Below are positions 10,172-23,352 of a stretch of 64,000 nucleotides of DNA, one piece after another; position 1 is the first letter of the stretch, and each line of letters begins with the position of its first letter. Origin of the DNA: Helicoverpa zea (lineage: Eukaryota; Arthropoda; Insecta; Lepidoptera; Noctuidae); contig NC_061465.1 in assembly GCF_022581195.2 (NCBI RefSeq), positions 4,652,501 to 4,716,500 on the forward strand. The letters run 5' to 3'. Below the pieces are notes generated by a model, which saw only the letters and a list, made by a program, of their open reading frames with translations, had not been told where the DNA came from and searched no databases. Both the position numbers and the translations under genes were made by a program.

Positions 10172-13100
10172 TTATTAGTTAGTAACTTAATTTAATTATT
10201 AGTAAATTAATGTTGGTAAGTTGTTATGAGACTTGATTTATTTTTTAATATTAGACTGCAGCGACGAGTAAAAATCAAAATGTCAGTACATTCCTCACGT
10301 GCCATTTAATATTTACAGTGTCAAAAACGGATATTCATATTCAACAGCCGGGTGTAAATAAAACTATACGACTACACGCGATATCACTTGCATATTTCAT
10401 AAAATGTGCTATTCAAATTCACTGCAGGCGCAATCCAGCCCTGAAATAAACATAAAAATATGCTTATGCACTGTTTGACTCCAGTTCAACATAGTAAAGC
10501 TGTTTATCGACAAGCAATATCGAGTTTTAAAGTTTACACTACAAAGTTTGGTTTTGCTTGCAGTAAATCTTTGTTGGAGTTTTCACCAAATCCCTTTCAG
10601 ATGTGTAGTGAAATCACGGCCCCAAAAATAGCGGTTGTGGGCAAGCAGCCTAGTTTTAAGCAATGATAAAATATTTTGGTGAAACAGGCAATAATAATTT
10701 GGTAACATTTTTAGCTTTTTGTCGTGTATGGTTTATATCAAGTACATCTTATTGGTCTAACAACCATAGATGGAATATTTATTTAACTCTGACATACCTC
10801 AGCTACCCATTTAAGTCAAGGTACGCCACGAGTACATATTAATATTTTTTTACTAGAAATGTGTGCTGCTGTTTTCGCAGCCCACATAGTTGTCGAGGCG
10901 GCAAAGGGACTGTTACTTCGCTTGCGGTTCGCCACCCCTATTTAAAATTCAGCGGCGCGTTGAGAAGGCCCACAAAAAATCTACATTTTTAATACCATCT
11001 GCATCTTCAACGCGAAATGTTACACTCATAATCTGTATCCAAGTGGCTACAGATGCTGTAAAAGTTTAATTTTTGTTAAACTTGGTGGCAGACGTTATTT
11101 ATCTTTCAACCCGGGACTTTATAAGGGCGTTTGTCATTTACGTAATAAGGAAAGAGAGGTGCTTCCTTAGGTATAGCTTTGCGTAGAATTATTTCTATGA
11201 TGTAGAAGAAGTATTTCCGTGATGACGTTGATTGTATAAATCAAATATATTATTTTACAGGAAAAGAAAACTGTTTTATGAGAAATCATTTGCAGCTTTC
11301 GGATTCCGATCTGATTAAAATATATAACAACTTAGCAAATAATGTTATCAGAGAAAAAGGAGGGATTTTAGTTTAGAAATACCTAGATTCTTACCAAGAT
11401 ATCTTGTAGCACAGACTTCTCTCAGACCCACGTGGCGCTATTTTAGACCTGCTTTATACTTCAGCTGGAGTAATTAATTAACGCCCACAGCTGGCTCACT
11501 GATAAGAACTAAGAAAACACTATTAGTCGCATCTGCAGACTATGTTTAAAAACTAAACATTCATTGCTAAGTTTTTAAATTAGCTTTAGTATAATTATTA
11601 TTTTTAATAACTTCCATGTCCCATGAGACATATGTGATACACACCGATTGTCTTACTATTGTGTCTGCTTCGTGGACAGTGAATTGGTTAAATTGAACAG
11701 TAGGCAAATACCTTGACAACTTTTCTTGCAAATTGACTTAATAGTCACCTCACTAATTTTCATTAAGAAGTAATAAATCGTTTCAAAATAGGAAAGTCCT
11801 TAATTCAAATCTAGACTCAAAATACACCCAGCTAAAATCGTCCAGGTATAAAATGCGGACGTGTGACGTTTCCTCCACATTTAACCCGCCGCCATTTTGA
11901 TAGGGAAATTGAAACTAAATATTTGCGATGGGAATTGAATATGGTAACGATGACCATTCATCATTGTCTCGAAAATTCATTTCATATTAAACAGATGGAC
12001 AGATTTTATTCTGTTTGCGTCTGTGGCTGCAGCTATGAACGCGAATGGTTTGTAACGTAACTCATGTGTGTTTCGTGTTTGTACTGGATGACTCGTAAAT
12101 GAGTCGTGAATACAATTCGAATTAGTTGCACTGTGATATTATGGATAATTTTAGTAACTAATATTTTATTGTCGATTTTTATTTTTGTAAGTAAACCAGC
12201 GTAATTTTCAATCATCTGAGAATGTATTAAATGAGTATGTATTAATATTGGTCTAGTTATTTTACAGGTCCACTGGGTTATATCTCTTCGTGCTCATATT
12301 TTTCGACACGACAATTGTTTAAGATGTAGTAAGAAAGTACGTATATCTAAGTAAAGGGCCCATTTGTAGCTACTTTCTGTCTTCCGAGACACGCACTGAG
12401 AGGCTTTTAAAAAGTTACTCTTAATAAAACATCTAAAAGCTATAAAGTGCGTATTTAAGAGCATAACAGAATTACCTCAGGAGTTATTACAGTTCATTTT
12501 ACATACATTGAGAGGCAAATATTCACCTGACCTGTTCAACTTGCCTTTACAGCCTGTATATTTGGGCAACGATCGCGCATTGAGCTCAGTGCACTAAGAC
12601 CCACTTGGGACCAATGAACGTGAAATACGGACGACCGTGAGGGAACCCCCTCGATTCGAACATACAGGAAACTTCTACCACTAATTAAACTATATAAGTG
12701 ATATTTATTCGCTTTAACTCGTCTTTGGTTTCGAGTTTCAGTTGTTTTGGTTTGGTAACTAATTTGTAGTTAGAAAGGGGACTTTCTTTCGCCTCTATTT
12801 TTGTTTGTATTGTAGTACTCATACGCACTCTTGTTAATAAATAAAATTACGGATACGAGGTAAAGCAGAAGTGTAGGTTGAAATATTTTAGATATGAAAC
12901 TAATAACTGACCCACTTACCAAATTAAAATTACAATAATTTTAACTACCACCATGTTATCCTTGTTCATAGGTCTACAGGTAAACATAATGTTTTCAATA
13001 TGTGACCGCTCATTGGGTTCCTAAAACAAATTCTTTTACAGTACCTTACACAATTGTACTATGTATCTTATACCAGTGGGTTTGTTTACAACGCTTCTAC

Positions 13101-13345
13101 AATATAACGGCTCAATGGGTTTATATGAAGCTATTGAAATTGGTAGATATTAGTTATCCTAGGTACTAAAGGCTAGGCACTAATATTTGAATGGTTAAAA
13201 CAGATTTTGCAGGGAGAGTTGTGAAAAACCTTACAAAAGCCTGAAACTTCTTCGTATGAAAAAAAATAAAAGGTATTAATATCGCAGCAGTTTAGCCAAC
13301 ATTATCATGTAAACACAACGAGCCATTAAAAATAAGAGGCGAATC
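10172..13345. other. Gene-free AT-rich stretch
   Basis: Open frames here (for example 10460-10666) show no splice context or recognisable motif. I see no gene. Confidence 0.5.
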
Positions 13346-13349
13346 TGGA

Positions 13350-13447
13350 GCTAAGTGGCGTAACGTTGTAGTAGCGTAGCATCGGCGTAGTCGCGTAGCT
13401 TTGGCGTACTGGCGTACCGCGCAGTACCGCGTAGCATCGGCGTAGTG
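13350..13447. repeat. GC-rich degenerate GCGTAG tandem array
   Basis: About nine spaced units of GCGTAG/GCGTAC (for example TAGCATCGGCGTAG twice) lie in otherwise AT-rich DNA. Similar CGTAGGCGCGTAG units occur at 48650-48690, so this may be the interior of a transposon family and not a simple satellite. Confidence 0.5.
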
Positions 13448-14146
13448 GTGGGCAAATGAACATTACAGTCCGCTATTGTCTCCCGCGAACACTAATGAAC
13501 AACTAACGAACTGAGACAAGCACTTTGCGACGCCTTTCTGCTGTACCGGTCTTAACGACCGCAAACAATAAAAGTACAACACGAAAATTATTGTCGAAAA
13601 CATTTTTGGAACATCTCGTTTTTTTTTTAGAACAATGCTGTGGTTAAGTCTACATAAGTCGACGTTGGATAAAAAGATAAGACATAAATACGTAAATATT
13701 CTATACATATTTTAAAAGTCATTTTTTACCTTCTTCAACACAGAAAACCAAAGTTTCATTTTTTCACTGCTAGCGATGAATAAATATTAGAAAATATTTT
13801 TTTTTACTCTTAGTTTAATAGAGACATAAAAATCTGTACAACAGTCAATAAATTATAAGTCTTCCTTACGTAGGCGACGAGCCGACAGTGAGATCTATTT
13901 AGACATAGTTCGGATACATTTAAGTTCAGACATCAAATCAACAGGAAAATTAATTTTGTGAGTACTGTTTGTTTTTCTATAAAACAGACATGTGTTGTTG
14001 TCCTTATATTGTTAAGTGAACGATTTATTTATTTACAGCATTTTCCTCTTCAACATTTTCGTAGAATTTTCTTTTCAATATCTTTGGTCACCAGTCAAAC
14101 CCATCAAAAATATAAAATACAACACATGTAGAGCGAAGTCCATCGA
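13448..14146. other. 3' flank of the GPCR gene
   Basis: Non-coding. On the minus strand, AATAAATAAAT at about 14023-14033 lies some 115 bases after the GPCR stop codon and is the likely poly(A) signal. Confidence 0.5.
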
Positions 14147-16308
14147 TTACTGAGAACTACTCATCTTTGAAGAAACTGACACATGTTTAATGGCGTCAAA
14201 GAGACTCCTGTAAGCTTGCCGATATTCACTTGACATTATCACATAGATTATGGGGTTACTACAAGTCCCGAAGTACCCCAGCAAGTGTGCGGCAACGTTC
14301 GCTATAGGTTCATATTTATATTCCTTGTATGCAAGTCTCGCGATCATTAAAGGCAGATGCGAAACGCAAAAAGACAACATTATTGCAGCAATCATGGCGC
14401 ATAGCTTTTTGTCTTTTCTGGTTGGGGCTTTGGGCCTTACTTCTCGTCTTGTAAGTCTAAATGGAGCCTTGAAATAATTGAACCGTTGTTCTTCTCTAGG
14501 CGTTGGGACGTCGTCCGGTGAGCTGCTCCCAGGGCTCGAAGGATCGAAGCTAATGAGTGTTCTACCCTCCATAGAAGTGTCTGATGTGGTGTGAGATAGT
14601 GGTAGATGGGTAGGACGTATTCGGGTTTCGGTCAGTCTTGGGTTATGGCTTCCAGGCTTTTTACCAGTTTTCCTTGCCAACCACCATATACGTGCGTAAC
14701 ATAAAGCTATAACGAAATAGGGTCCAACAAAGGAAACGCACAAAAAGAAAGTCTTTGGAGAGAGGCCATTTCTGTCCTCTAACATTGTGCAGAATCCTTC
14801 GCTAGGTTCCAACTCGTAACGACCCCATTTACCGAGGATAGATGGTAAAAATATTGCTAAGGCTGATGCCCACATCAACAATATCATTATTGATATGTTT
14901 CTTCTTTTATAAAACCTGAAACAAGATGTGCATTTCAAAACGATGATAAAAGAGAACGTTTTAAACTCAGTCAAGTTTAGTTGTAGAATTCCATTTGAAT
15001 TTTGCATTCAGTAATGTTAAAAAATAAATGAGCACCACGTACCTAGGATACCACATTGGATGGCACACCATGATGTATCTGTTGATGCTGATGGCCAGTA
15101 TCGTGAAGATGGAGGTCGCATTTAAAGAAAATTTCAAGTAAGGGTACAATTGGCACATTATCCAGCCGTGAGTCCATTTTTTCTGAGCGAATGTCATCGC
15201 AGTCATCGGCAGGATTATGCTGCAGAACATCAAATCACTGATGTGCAAGTTTATTATAAATATCGCCGTCGCGTTCCGAATCTGAAACAAGAATCATTAT
15301 TATAAGAATTATATTATAATTTACAGTAAATATGTACAATGTACATCCATACGTAGATAACAATACTCAGAATTTTGCGTCTTCCTAATAAAATTTGTAT
15401 TATGAGCAATATATATAAATGCATTTACGTCATCATGGCGCATCAGGCGCATAACGCCTAAGAATACATTCATATGCCTAATAATAGTAATAGGTAAGGA
15501 TGATTCCAGGGATTGGCTTTTAGTTTTTATCGTACGCGACTAAGTGACATTATTATTATGGAGCTGTTTTTGATCTGAACTCTAGCGGTACACCCAGGAA
15601 TCGAACCCCACACACACCCCGGGCACGGCAGTCACGTTTGTGCCCAACTTGGCATTTATAGCTGCTTCTTGCGGTTTTTATGGATTTGCCCTAGAAGCTT
15701 ACCGACACACAAAGTTACCTCTTTATATTATGAGCATAGGATCCCAGTTATTGACTTCTCAATTAAATAACATGGTTTCTTAACCACGAAAGAATAGTAC
15801 GTAATTATCCACCGGTCACGCAATCCGCGGGCCGATCGTGTCAGATGAACCTTCCTAACTCCTTCGGTAGGATATTTATACACAAAATAAATTCCATACA
15901 TTTATTATTACCACTACACATTTTTTTTGGAGTTTGTACTAACTTGGAAGTCAAATCATCTGACATTCAATTATTTTATTTCCTCGTATTTTTATTTTCA
16001 ATATAAATATATTCAACTTTTTAAATATTCTAATACCGAAAACCAATAAACTTTTCATAATTATTTTTTTTCACAAAAAAGTGTAGTAAACGTACCTTTT
16101 TAAAGCGAGCAAGTGCAACAATAGTGATAAGATTGCCCGGAATGCCTATGACCACGAAAATCACGCAGCACGCAGTTGCAACATTCAGGAGAGTATCAGA
16201 ATAGTTTTGGAACAAAGGCACCATTGCCAGCTCAGCACTCGAATTGAACTCGAAAGTGAACCCTTTCTCTGTCGAAGCACTAAGTAAGTTGTCTTCACTA
16301 GCCATCAT
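14147..16308 (-). CDS. Tre1/Moody-type rhodopsin-family GPCR (3 exons, 406 aa)
   Basis: Exons are 16308-16096, 15281-15043 and 14915-14147, with TTTCAG acceptors and GTACG donors, and phases 0 and 2 that join cleanly. Seven membrane spans are visible. TM1 has the conserved GN (58-59). TM2 has D87 in LHISD. The extracellular disulfide Cys is C114. TM3 ends N138-R139-Y140 in place of DRY. TM4 is about 158-178 and is followed by GKWGRYELEP. TM5 is about 208-230. The third loop is long (about 231-320) and Ser/Pro-rich. TM6 has FCVSHLP (333-339), where most rhodopsin-class receptors have CWxP. TM7 carries N371-PIIY. NRY, the FYKRRN intracellular loop and the WGR motif match insect Tre1/Moody receptors. 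These guide germ-cell and glial or epithelial barrier behaviour in Drosophila. Which paralogue this is cannot be decided here. The protein is full length for the family. Confidence 0.94.
15575..15700 (-). repeat. Possible tRNA-derived SINE fragment in GPCR intron 1
   Basis: On the minus strand, GGGTTCGATTCC-like sequence resembles a B box and follows GTGACTGCCGTGCCCGGGG, a phrase I associate with lepidopteran SINEs. No clear A box or tail was seen. Confidence 0.3.
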
Positions 16309-18125
16309 GTACTAACACAATCCTCCACAAATATATTAACACATTTACACGCGTCTATTCTCCCGAAGTTATGGCCATCACTATTTTCTTCTAAAACTTT
16401 GAAGGCTAGTTATTTTCTTATTTATTCTTCAGAATAGCTCTCAGTCATTTTGAATTTGATACTGAACAATTAAGTATTACACCAATAGGTTATATCACAG
16501 CTTTGAAGTATTTTCTGTACATGTAGAGCAAATAAAGATTTTTCCCTATGCGTCAAACTTTTGTGGTTTACGTTCAATTTATTATTGTAAAATAAAGTAA
16601 CGAATTAATGAGTAAATTGACGTCTTCCCACATTAGACTATATTTCCCTATAATAAGTATTTCTAAAAATAATGATGCTATTTTTTGTTTGACTGTACAT
16701 ATACAATGGTAAGATTTTCCTGTCAATATGCTGGTTTCAACTCAGTATAATACCCTACCGACTGACAATAAAGAAAATACCTTTTTGTCTTGAAATATTA
16801 GTTACCTTTGAACTTTTTTTCCAGATGCTTCGACCGACTCAGTATAGGAAGATATCACTAATCTTCCTAGTTCATACCAGTCAATTAAAGTTAATCTAGT
16901 TTCCACGCAAATGATTAAAATTCACTTGTTTTTGAGATTTAAAACAGCGGTCAGTGGTCAGCGAAAATTGCAGCCGCAATTGAAAATCGAACAGTTCTAA
17001 AGTAAATACTGGCCACTGCGCTGTAAATAACATTCTTGTTTATAGAGTAAATACTTTAGTAGTGAAAATAGGTTTTGCATAGAATTCTCTTGTTTAAAAT
17101 AAAAGCATCTCTACTTATCTATTATGCCAGTGGTTTTAAGCTAGAAGGTGGAAATAGGACTAGGACTTATAAATCATTTATACTAATTCACTGCAGTTTT
17201 ATAAAAAAGGGGGGTTTATGAACCCTAATTTTGAACAATTACTCTATACCCTTTACCTTTCATACAATTTGTCTTTAAAGAATAATCTAGCAAAGTTTAA
17301 GCTATCCTTTTTAACCGACTTCCCAAAGAGGGAAATCTTTAGAAGTAAGCCTGGTTTCCTTGCTGATTGGTAAGTCTATTATCCTCGGTATGAGCTATTA
17401 CATCTTGCTGACATCGCAAAGAAAAGGTCATTATGTGTGAAAAGGACGCAGTTGAACTGAATTATAAAGCTGACACGAGAACTGTTGCACCGAATGACTT
17501 GGAAAGACTTTAAAGTTAATCTGAATCATTACCAAAAAACCGTAGAAAAAAAATGAAAAAATCTAACGTATCGGCTTTAAGAATGATAAAATAGAAAAAC
17601 CCATTTGGTTGTATGCGATCCTAATGGGTTTGTAGTTGGTAGCCGTTGATAGATTTAGCACGAGCAAAAAGAAGGCACATTGCGAAGCTCGGAGCTCTAT
17701 TTGAATGTATTCGACCGACGCCCGGATTACTGCAGCGGTATAACACCAATATTTCCCGGTAATGACGATATATTCGAACTTCAGAAAAAAATAATTAAAA
17801 CAGCAAAAAGTAACAATTTCATTGGACTGTAAAACGATTCAGCAATGTAAAAAGTGTTGTTTTATCATTGATCATTTCCCAGAATTAATTGGTAAGGTTG
17901 TAGTTGCATCAATTTACTCTTTGATTAACAAAAAGAATCAACGCCTTTGAAGCCGCAGTATTTATATTTTATTTCAACAATCTTCTTTTGCGTTCAAAAA
18001 AATCTTATTTTGTATTTCAACATACACATATTTACAATAGCAGTATAATTCACTCAGTTTAAATTTAAACACAAAATACTGGCGTATATCCACCAGCAAC
18101 ATAAGACTATTCTAGAAAAAAATAG
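16309..18125. other. Upstream region of the GPCR, no gene seen
   Basis: AT-rich. It should include the GPCR 5' UTR and promoter. I see no other exon or strong repeat. Confidence 0.45.
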
Positions 18126-18129
18126 GTTT

Positions 18130-18665
18130 TAAATCGCTTCTGTCCTTAAAGAGAATCCAGCAACGAAATACAATGTATACTTAGATATTAGTCGATGGCA
18201 TGCGGAACGGATTATGCAAACTGTTGGCTGGCAAGGGATCACATCAGCGCAATCACTGGCTCTTTAACCAAGTGTTCGTCTGTGTCCTGTATCTACCAGT
18301 AATAAACGACTACTCCAGAAAAAAATACGGATCTAAATACCTGTCCTTAAAGAGAATCTTGCAACAAAACACAATGTATTCTTTGATATTATTGATATTG
18401 TTAGTTATTATTACTTTTATTTTTGGCTTTTATTTCATTAATCATTTTTTTTCTTTTTTGATTTAATGTGCCTACTGTAGATATATACTAATATGGCGTT
18501 TTTATTGTAAATGTTGTTTTGACACATGTATTATAATAGAACTCAAGATTTTGTGTATTGTGTATGTACATATCCTATATGCTGTGGGTGAACCTAATAA
18601 ATGAATAAGTAAATAAATATTAGTTGATGGCATGCAGAACGGATTATGCAAGCTGGCTGGCAAGA
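18130..18665 (+). repeat. LINE 3' ends in direct repeat
   Basis: A block GATGGCATGC(G/A)GAACGGATTATGCAA occurs at about 18194-18220 and again at 18627-18652. Each is followed by GGCTCTTTAACCAAGTGT. Between them is a LINE-like 3' UTR ending CCTAATAAATGAATAAGTAAATAAAT (tail about 18593-18616). This looks like fragments of one non-LTR element arranged head to tail, without an intact reverse transcriptase. Confidence 0.5.
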
Positions 18666-21600
18666 CCTCGCATCAGGCCAGTTAGTGGCTCTTTAACCAA
18701 GTGTGTCTGTTTGTCGAAGCCAGGGTATCGTCGTAACGAGATTAGTCCACGGTCACCGCACGGCTTTCAGCCAAATGAGATGATTACCTGCAAAATGTTT
18801 TGGGGAAATTTTCGGGGTTTCAGGGGAATTTTGTAGGTAAAATTAAATTTTATTTTGTGTAAGGTTTTAAGAGAGTAAGTCTGGTATAAGAAAGTTCGAG
18901 ATATTTCGTGGGTTTCGAGGTCAAATTAAATTTTATTGGAAATTTAAAATAGATGGAAGAAAACATCTCCATCTCCACTATCCATTTAGTTTTTAATCAG
19001 TTTCACAATTCTACAATCTCATAGTGCACGTGTATCTTCACGTGTGCACATTTTTTTTTGGAAATAAATATGTTTTTTGCTGATTATCATTCCAGATACT
19101 ATAGGAAACGACAGTTGGTTTCGGGAGTACTAGTTAAAAGCGTTGATTTCAAGAGGGAATTGGGAAGCGTAATTGAGATAACGTTAATCGGAGCTCTAAT
19201 GAAGTTTTATGCTTCAAAAATCCTTCAAATGCAAAGTCGAAATCAAATTCCTTCGTTCAACGTAATGCCATGTTATTGTGTGGTTTATTTATAAATCTTA
19301 CACGAGCATTACATACAATAAATCAAACTCAAGCAAGCATTGTTTTAAACCAGATTAAAACAACAGAAAAACTACTTCTTTCAGTACATCAAATCTTTTT
19401 CGTTTACTCATTTGGTTATAAATATTTAATGTATCAAAAAGGGCATATATTTACTGGAGTCAACTAATACATTACAAACAGAATCCCGTTTCGGGATTGA
19501 GAGCAAACCCCACGGATTCCTTATCGCGTATTGGCGAAAATTTATAGAGTGTGAAAATTCTCTGTCTCGACGGATCGCTGTGAAATGACAAACGTGACCC
19601 GAATGCCGAGGAAAAGCCTGTTCAGATGCTGGAAGGAGGACCGCTGAGTTTTAAATGAATGCCGTTTGTGTGAAGAAGCTTAATAATTTCCTATTTAATA
19701 AAAATATTCAAGTCGGTTTAGCGATCAGTCACATTTATATGTGTATAGCCATTTTTTACTATGACACAGAAAAAGCTTCTAATTTTGTATTTAGTTTAAA
19801 AAACATAGGATAGTGATTAATTATTCGGTCTGATCGATGCGTTTTGTTTTAATTTTTATTTTCTTCTTTCATTCCTAAAAGAAAGCTGTAGTATGTCTAT
19901 GACTATGATGTATATGATACATGTAACCAGTTTAAATGCATTTTTAAATCTAGCATAGCCTTTCACTTGATCTGTAACCCAACGACAAAGTGCAGCGCTG
20001 TTCAGTCGAACAGTTGTCCCTAAGCAAATACAAACTTTCATGACAAAATTCTACGTGCTTTCGACACGTACTAAAAATTGTAATATTTCAAACTGACTGA
20101 AACGAAGTTGTCTTAATAATGTTCTGTAATAATATTATATCCTGGCATTTGGCTCTGAATACCCCAGAGCCGTGAATAAGTCAGCAAGTACATTAGAAAG
20201 TAGGCACTCAAATCAGTTCTAAATACAAAAAATGAATAAATCACTTAAGCATACCCTGAATTGGACACGAGCAAAGCTTTCGTTGGCATTCGATTTAACG
20301 CAACATTTACCGCACTGAATTCAAGACAAACAGCAAACGTCAGACTGACACAGAGTACAGAAGAAGTGAATATATCCGCCATTCACATTACGTGTGGCCA
20401 TTATGTGCGGTTATAAAAGGGTCTAAGGGTGTGGTGAACCTAACATGTCCCGCGGGAACATTATTTATATCCGCGGAACGGGACAGTCTTACAGTGTCCC
20501 AAGATGTTCAGCCTAAAATATGGCCAACGCCGCCCAACTCCGAAGAATAATGAGTGACCCAAATTGTGTGCTTTTGACAACAAATGTTAAAATGCTAGCA
20601 ATGTTTTTTTGGGACCTAAGTGAGTGCTTAAGGCTTCGCTTATTCTTTCGATTGTGTTCGGAATAAGACGCTTTTGCGCATTTTTGTACGCTCGATTACT
20701 TCCACGGCCCCATTTGTTTGCTGGCTTTTTTAGGTCTTTGAAGAATGTTGTGGCTTGGAGGCAGCGTGAGCTTATTTTTATAAGAACTCATGCATAGATA
20801 GGAAACATATATCCAGCCCTCTGAGTAACCTCATGGGATTATCCAAGTGTAAAAAAATATATATTTCAAGCTTTAGACATCGCGTCTAGTAACGTATTCG
20901 AAGCGAAAATCATGATGTACTTACAAGATTTATGTGAAAATTGGCTCTCGGTAAGTCAGGTTCGCAGAAGATTCGATGTAAAAAAACTCTCCATATAAAA
21001 AGTAAGACTGTTCTGCTTAGTAGTGTTTAAGTAAAACTCGTCACCAATATTAAAGGGTGCAACTTTAAATTATAATCATAACACAGTTAGGTAAAAACAG
21101 TGACGCGCTAATTGCTCATTAGCACCTTGAATGTCAACCAAAGTCAACAAATTACAATTACATTTAACAGGTCAAATCATGCAGTCCGTTTGTCAAATTA
21201 ATATTAAGCAGGCTGCACTAATCCATGGTAATCCACAAAGCGCTTCCATAGCACGCACGGCGAATCATGGCAAAACAGATCAAAAGCGACTGAAGCGGCT
21301 GGAGGGTAATTAGCGAACCAAATCGGGCGGGCGACTGGCCGAATTGGACATGCGACGAAAGTTTTAGTTTGATGCGGATGAAATGCGGCCAATTGCGGCC
21401 GACTCGGCTTGTTTGCCGGCGACTCATTGTAGGGAACTGCCTATAATGTTTGCACTGTTGTGGAGTAACGCTACTGTTTACGTCATTGTGACGATGTAAC
21501 CTAACGCTTTGGCTGCGATTTTTTGACTGTATTATATCGGATCGGATTTCCTTTTGTGCTGTTTTTACTTGACGCAAAAGGGTGTGTTTATCATATAGTA

Positions 21601-22360
21601 CGAATGATTTGTACATTTGTGGCAGTAGTTAGACCAAATGCACAGACCAATTTTTTTACCGTTTCTTACATTAGTAAAATATTTGCTTCTCACATCGAGA
21701 AAGTAATGCCATTTGGATTTCTAAAGTTCTAGAATTAAATTCGATAACTATCTACTATATCTTTGACGAAGGAAATAAGGAAAATACGTTGATGTTTCAC
21801 CCTCTTTTCTTTTAGTTTGGAAGCAAAATCCGTTAGTCACGTCTTTATACAAAAAATAGGTCGGATTAGGTAGGTATCCGTGTTCCAACTTTTTACGTGA
21901 TGTAATGTTTTCAGTTAATTCTAAGCTTTGAGTAGAATAAGAATTAGATAACACGACAGATTTTCTATTATTTTCACGTTCAAAATTGTAAATAAACTCA
22001 CGTAGAGTTTGGTACTAATTTATATAATGTTTCTTTCCTGATTTATTTTACGTTTAAATGAATAGGTATTAAGCACGTTTCATGTATGCCTACGTACTTG
22101 TCTATCTATCTTTGCCCTTTCACGAGATGGTAAACCAAATCGCTCTTTGCGAAATCTTTCACGTTTTTAAGTACTTAAACTGCAAAATTTACGACAGTGT
22201 TAAGCCAAACGTTCAATAAAATTTTTCGTTAGTAAACGTTCGAACGTTCGTCCAACGAACATGCATTCCACGTGATTTCTCTAAGGCATAGAACATGGCG
22301 CCTATGTATCACTATGGGGCTTCGAGACAAAGGACGTATTTCATGGTGTATAGTTACATT
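18666..22360. other. Gene-free stretch with a GC-richer island
   Basis: No gene recognised. Around 21225-21430 the sequence becomes GC-richer (GGCGGGCGACTGGCCGAATT and similar) without repeat structure or coding signal. It is a candidate conserved non-coding element. Confidence 0.4.
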
Positions 22361-22368
22361 CACGTACA

Positions 22369-22458
22369 ATGGATGCATCACAGAAGGTAATGGACGTTGA
22401 AGAGCTCATTACTGCTGTTGAGGAAGAGTTAGGCTTTGAAATCTTTTGTCTGATGTGA
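22369..22458 (+). pseudogene. Possible MADF-domain fragment
   Basis: A short frame of 29 codons starts MDASQKVMDVEELITAVEEE and stops at 22456-22458. The VMDVEELI.AVE pattern resembles the start of MADF domains, which occur in transcription factors and in the accessory protein of Harbinger-type transposons. It ends before the rest of the domain, so at most it is a relic. The resemblance is weak. Confidence 0.25.
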
Positions 22459-23352
22459 GGATGAAGATCAGGTGATTGTAACTAAAATTGTTACCGTTAC
22501 TTTGCGTTGACGTGTAGGTTAAGATTGAAGAAACTTTAGAGCCATATTAAAACTCTGTAAGTGCAGCTGAGTGAGTGCATTAAAATATTACCTAAGTGTA
22601 ATTGAGTATAGGTACGTAATTTAGACTGCCATTGGGTAGAACCCGTATAAATTTTGCGCTTCAGAAATTCGATAATGATACTATTTCAACCTTTTTACTG
22701 TTATGTGATTTCTAAACCTATTTAAGTACTGCAAGATTACAGGTTTTTGAGTTGTTTTTGTGAATATAGAAAGCTTTAATTGCACGCACAAAAAACATAA
22801 AGTGCACGTCACCAACTAGCGTAATATTTATAACCCACATTTATATGTAAATGAGTGTATTGTTATTTTCCTACGTGACGTCATAAACAGTAAAATAAAT
22901 GCTTTCCTGAGTATTCGTAAAATTTTAAGTGCAACGTTACAAGCGTGCCTTGCTCGGTGCAGCAAAGGTATGCAACCGGAAAGCCTTGGTATACATTCGG
23001 CAATAAAAGTAAAAATATGTACTGTTTTACAATGAAATTCGTACCTCAGCACTCTAGTTTTGTATGAATTTTAACTAGGATTTTAATTTTATGAATTTTT
23101 AATGCACTTATATTTTTTGTTCGTTTTTTTTTTCGTTCCTTTATATGAAGTGAAGGGTATAAACTGTATTTTGAGTAGTTCGTGGTAAGATCGACAGTTG
23201 TAAGACTTTTCGTATACACCCTTTTCAGGTGTATATTTTGCCGTGCATTTTATCTGTGGAAAGTATATCATGTCATTATTACGTAATTAATCTAGGTTAT
23301 AATAGTTTTTTTATCTCAATAATGTTTATAAAATCATATTATTTAAATAAAT

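Noticed and set aside
14250..14477. Plus-strand frame of 75 codons
   Set aside because: It is the antisense shadow of GPCR exon 3.
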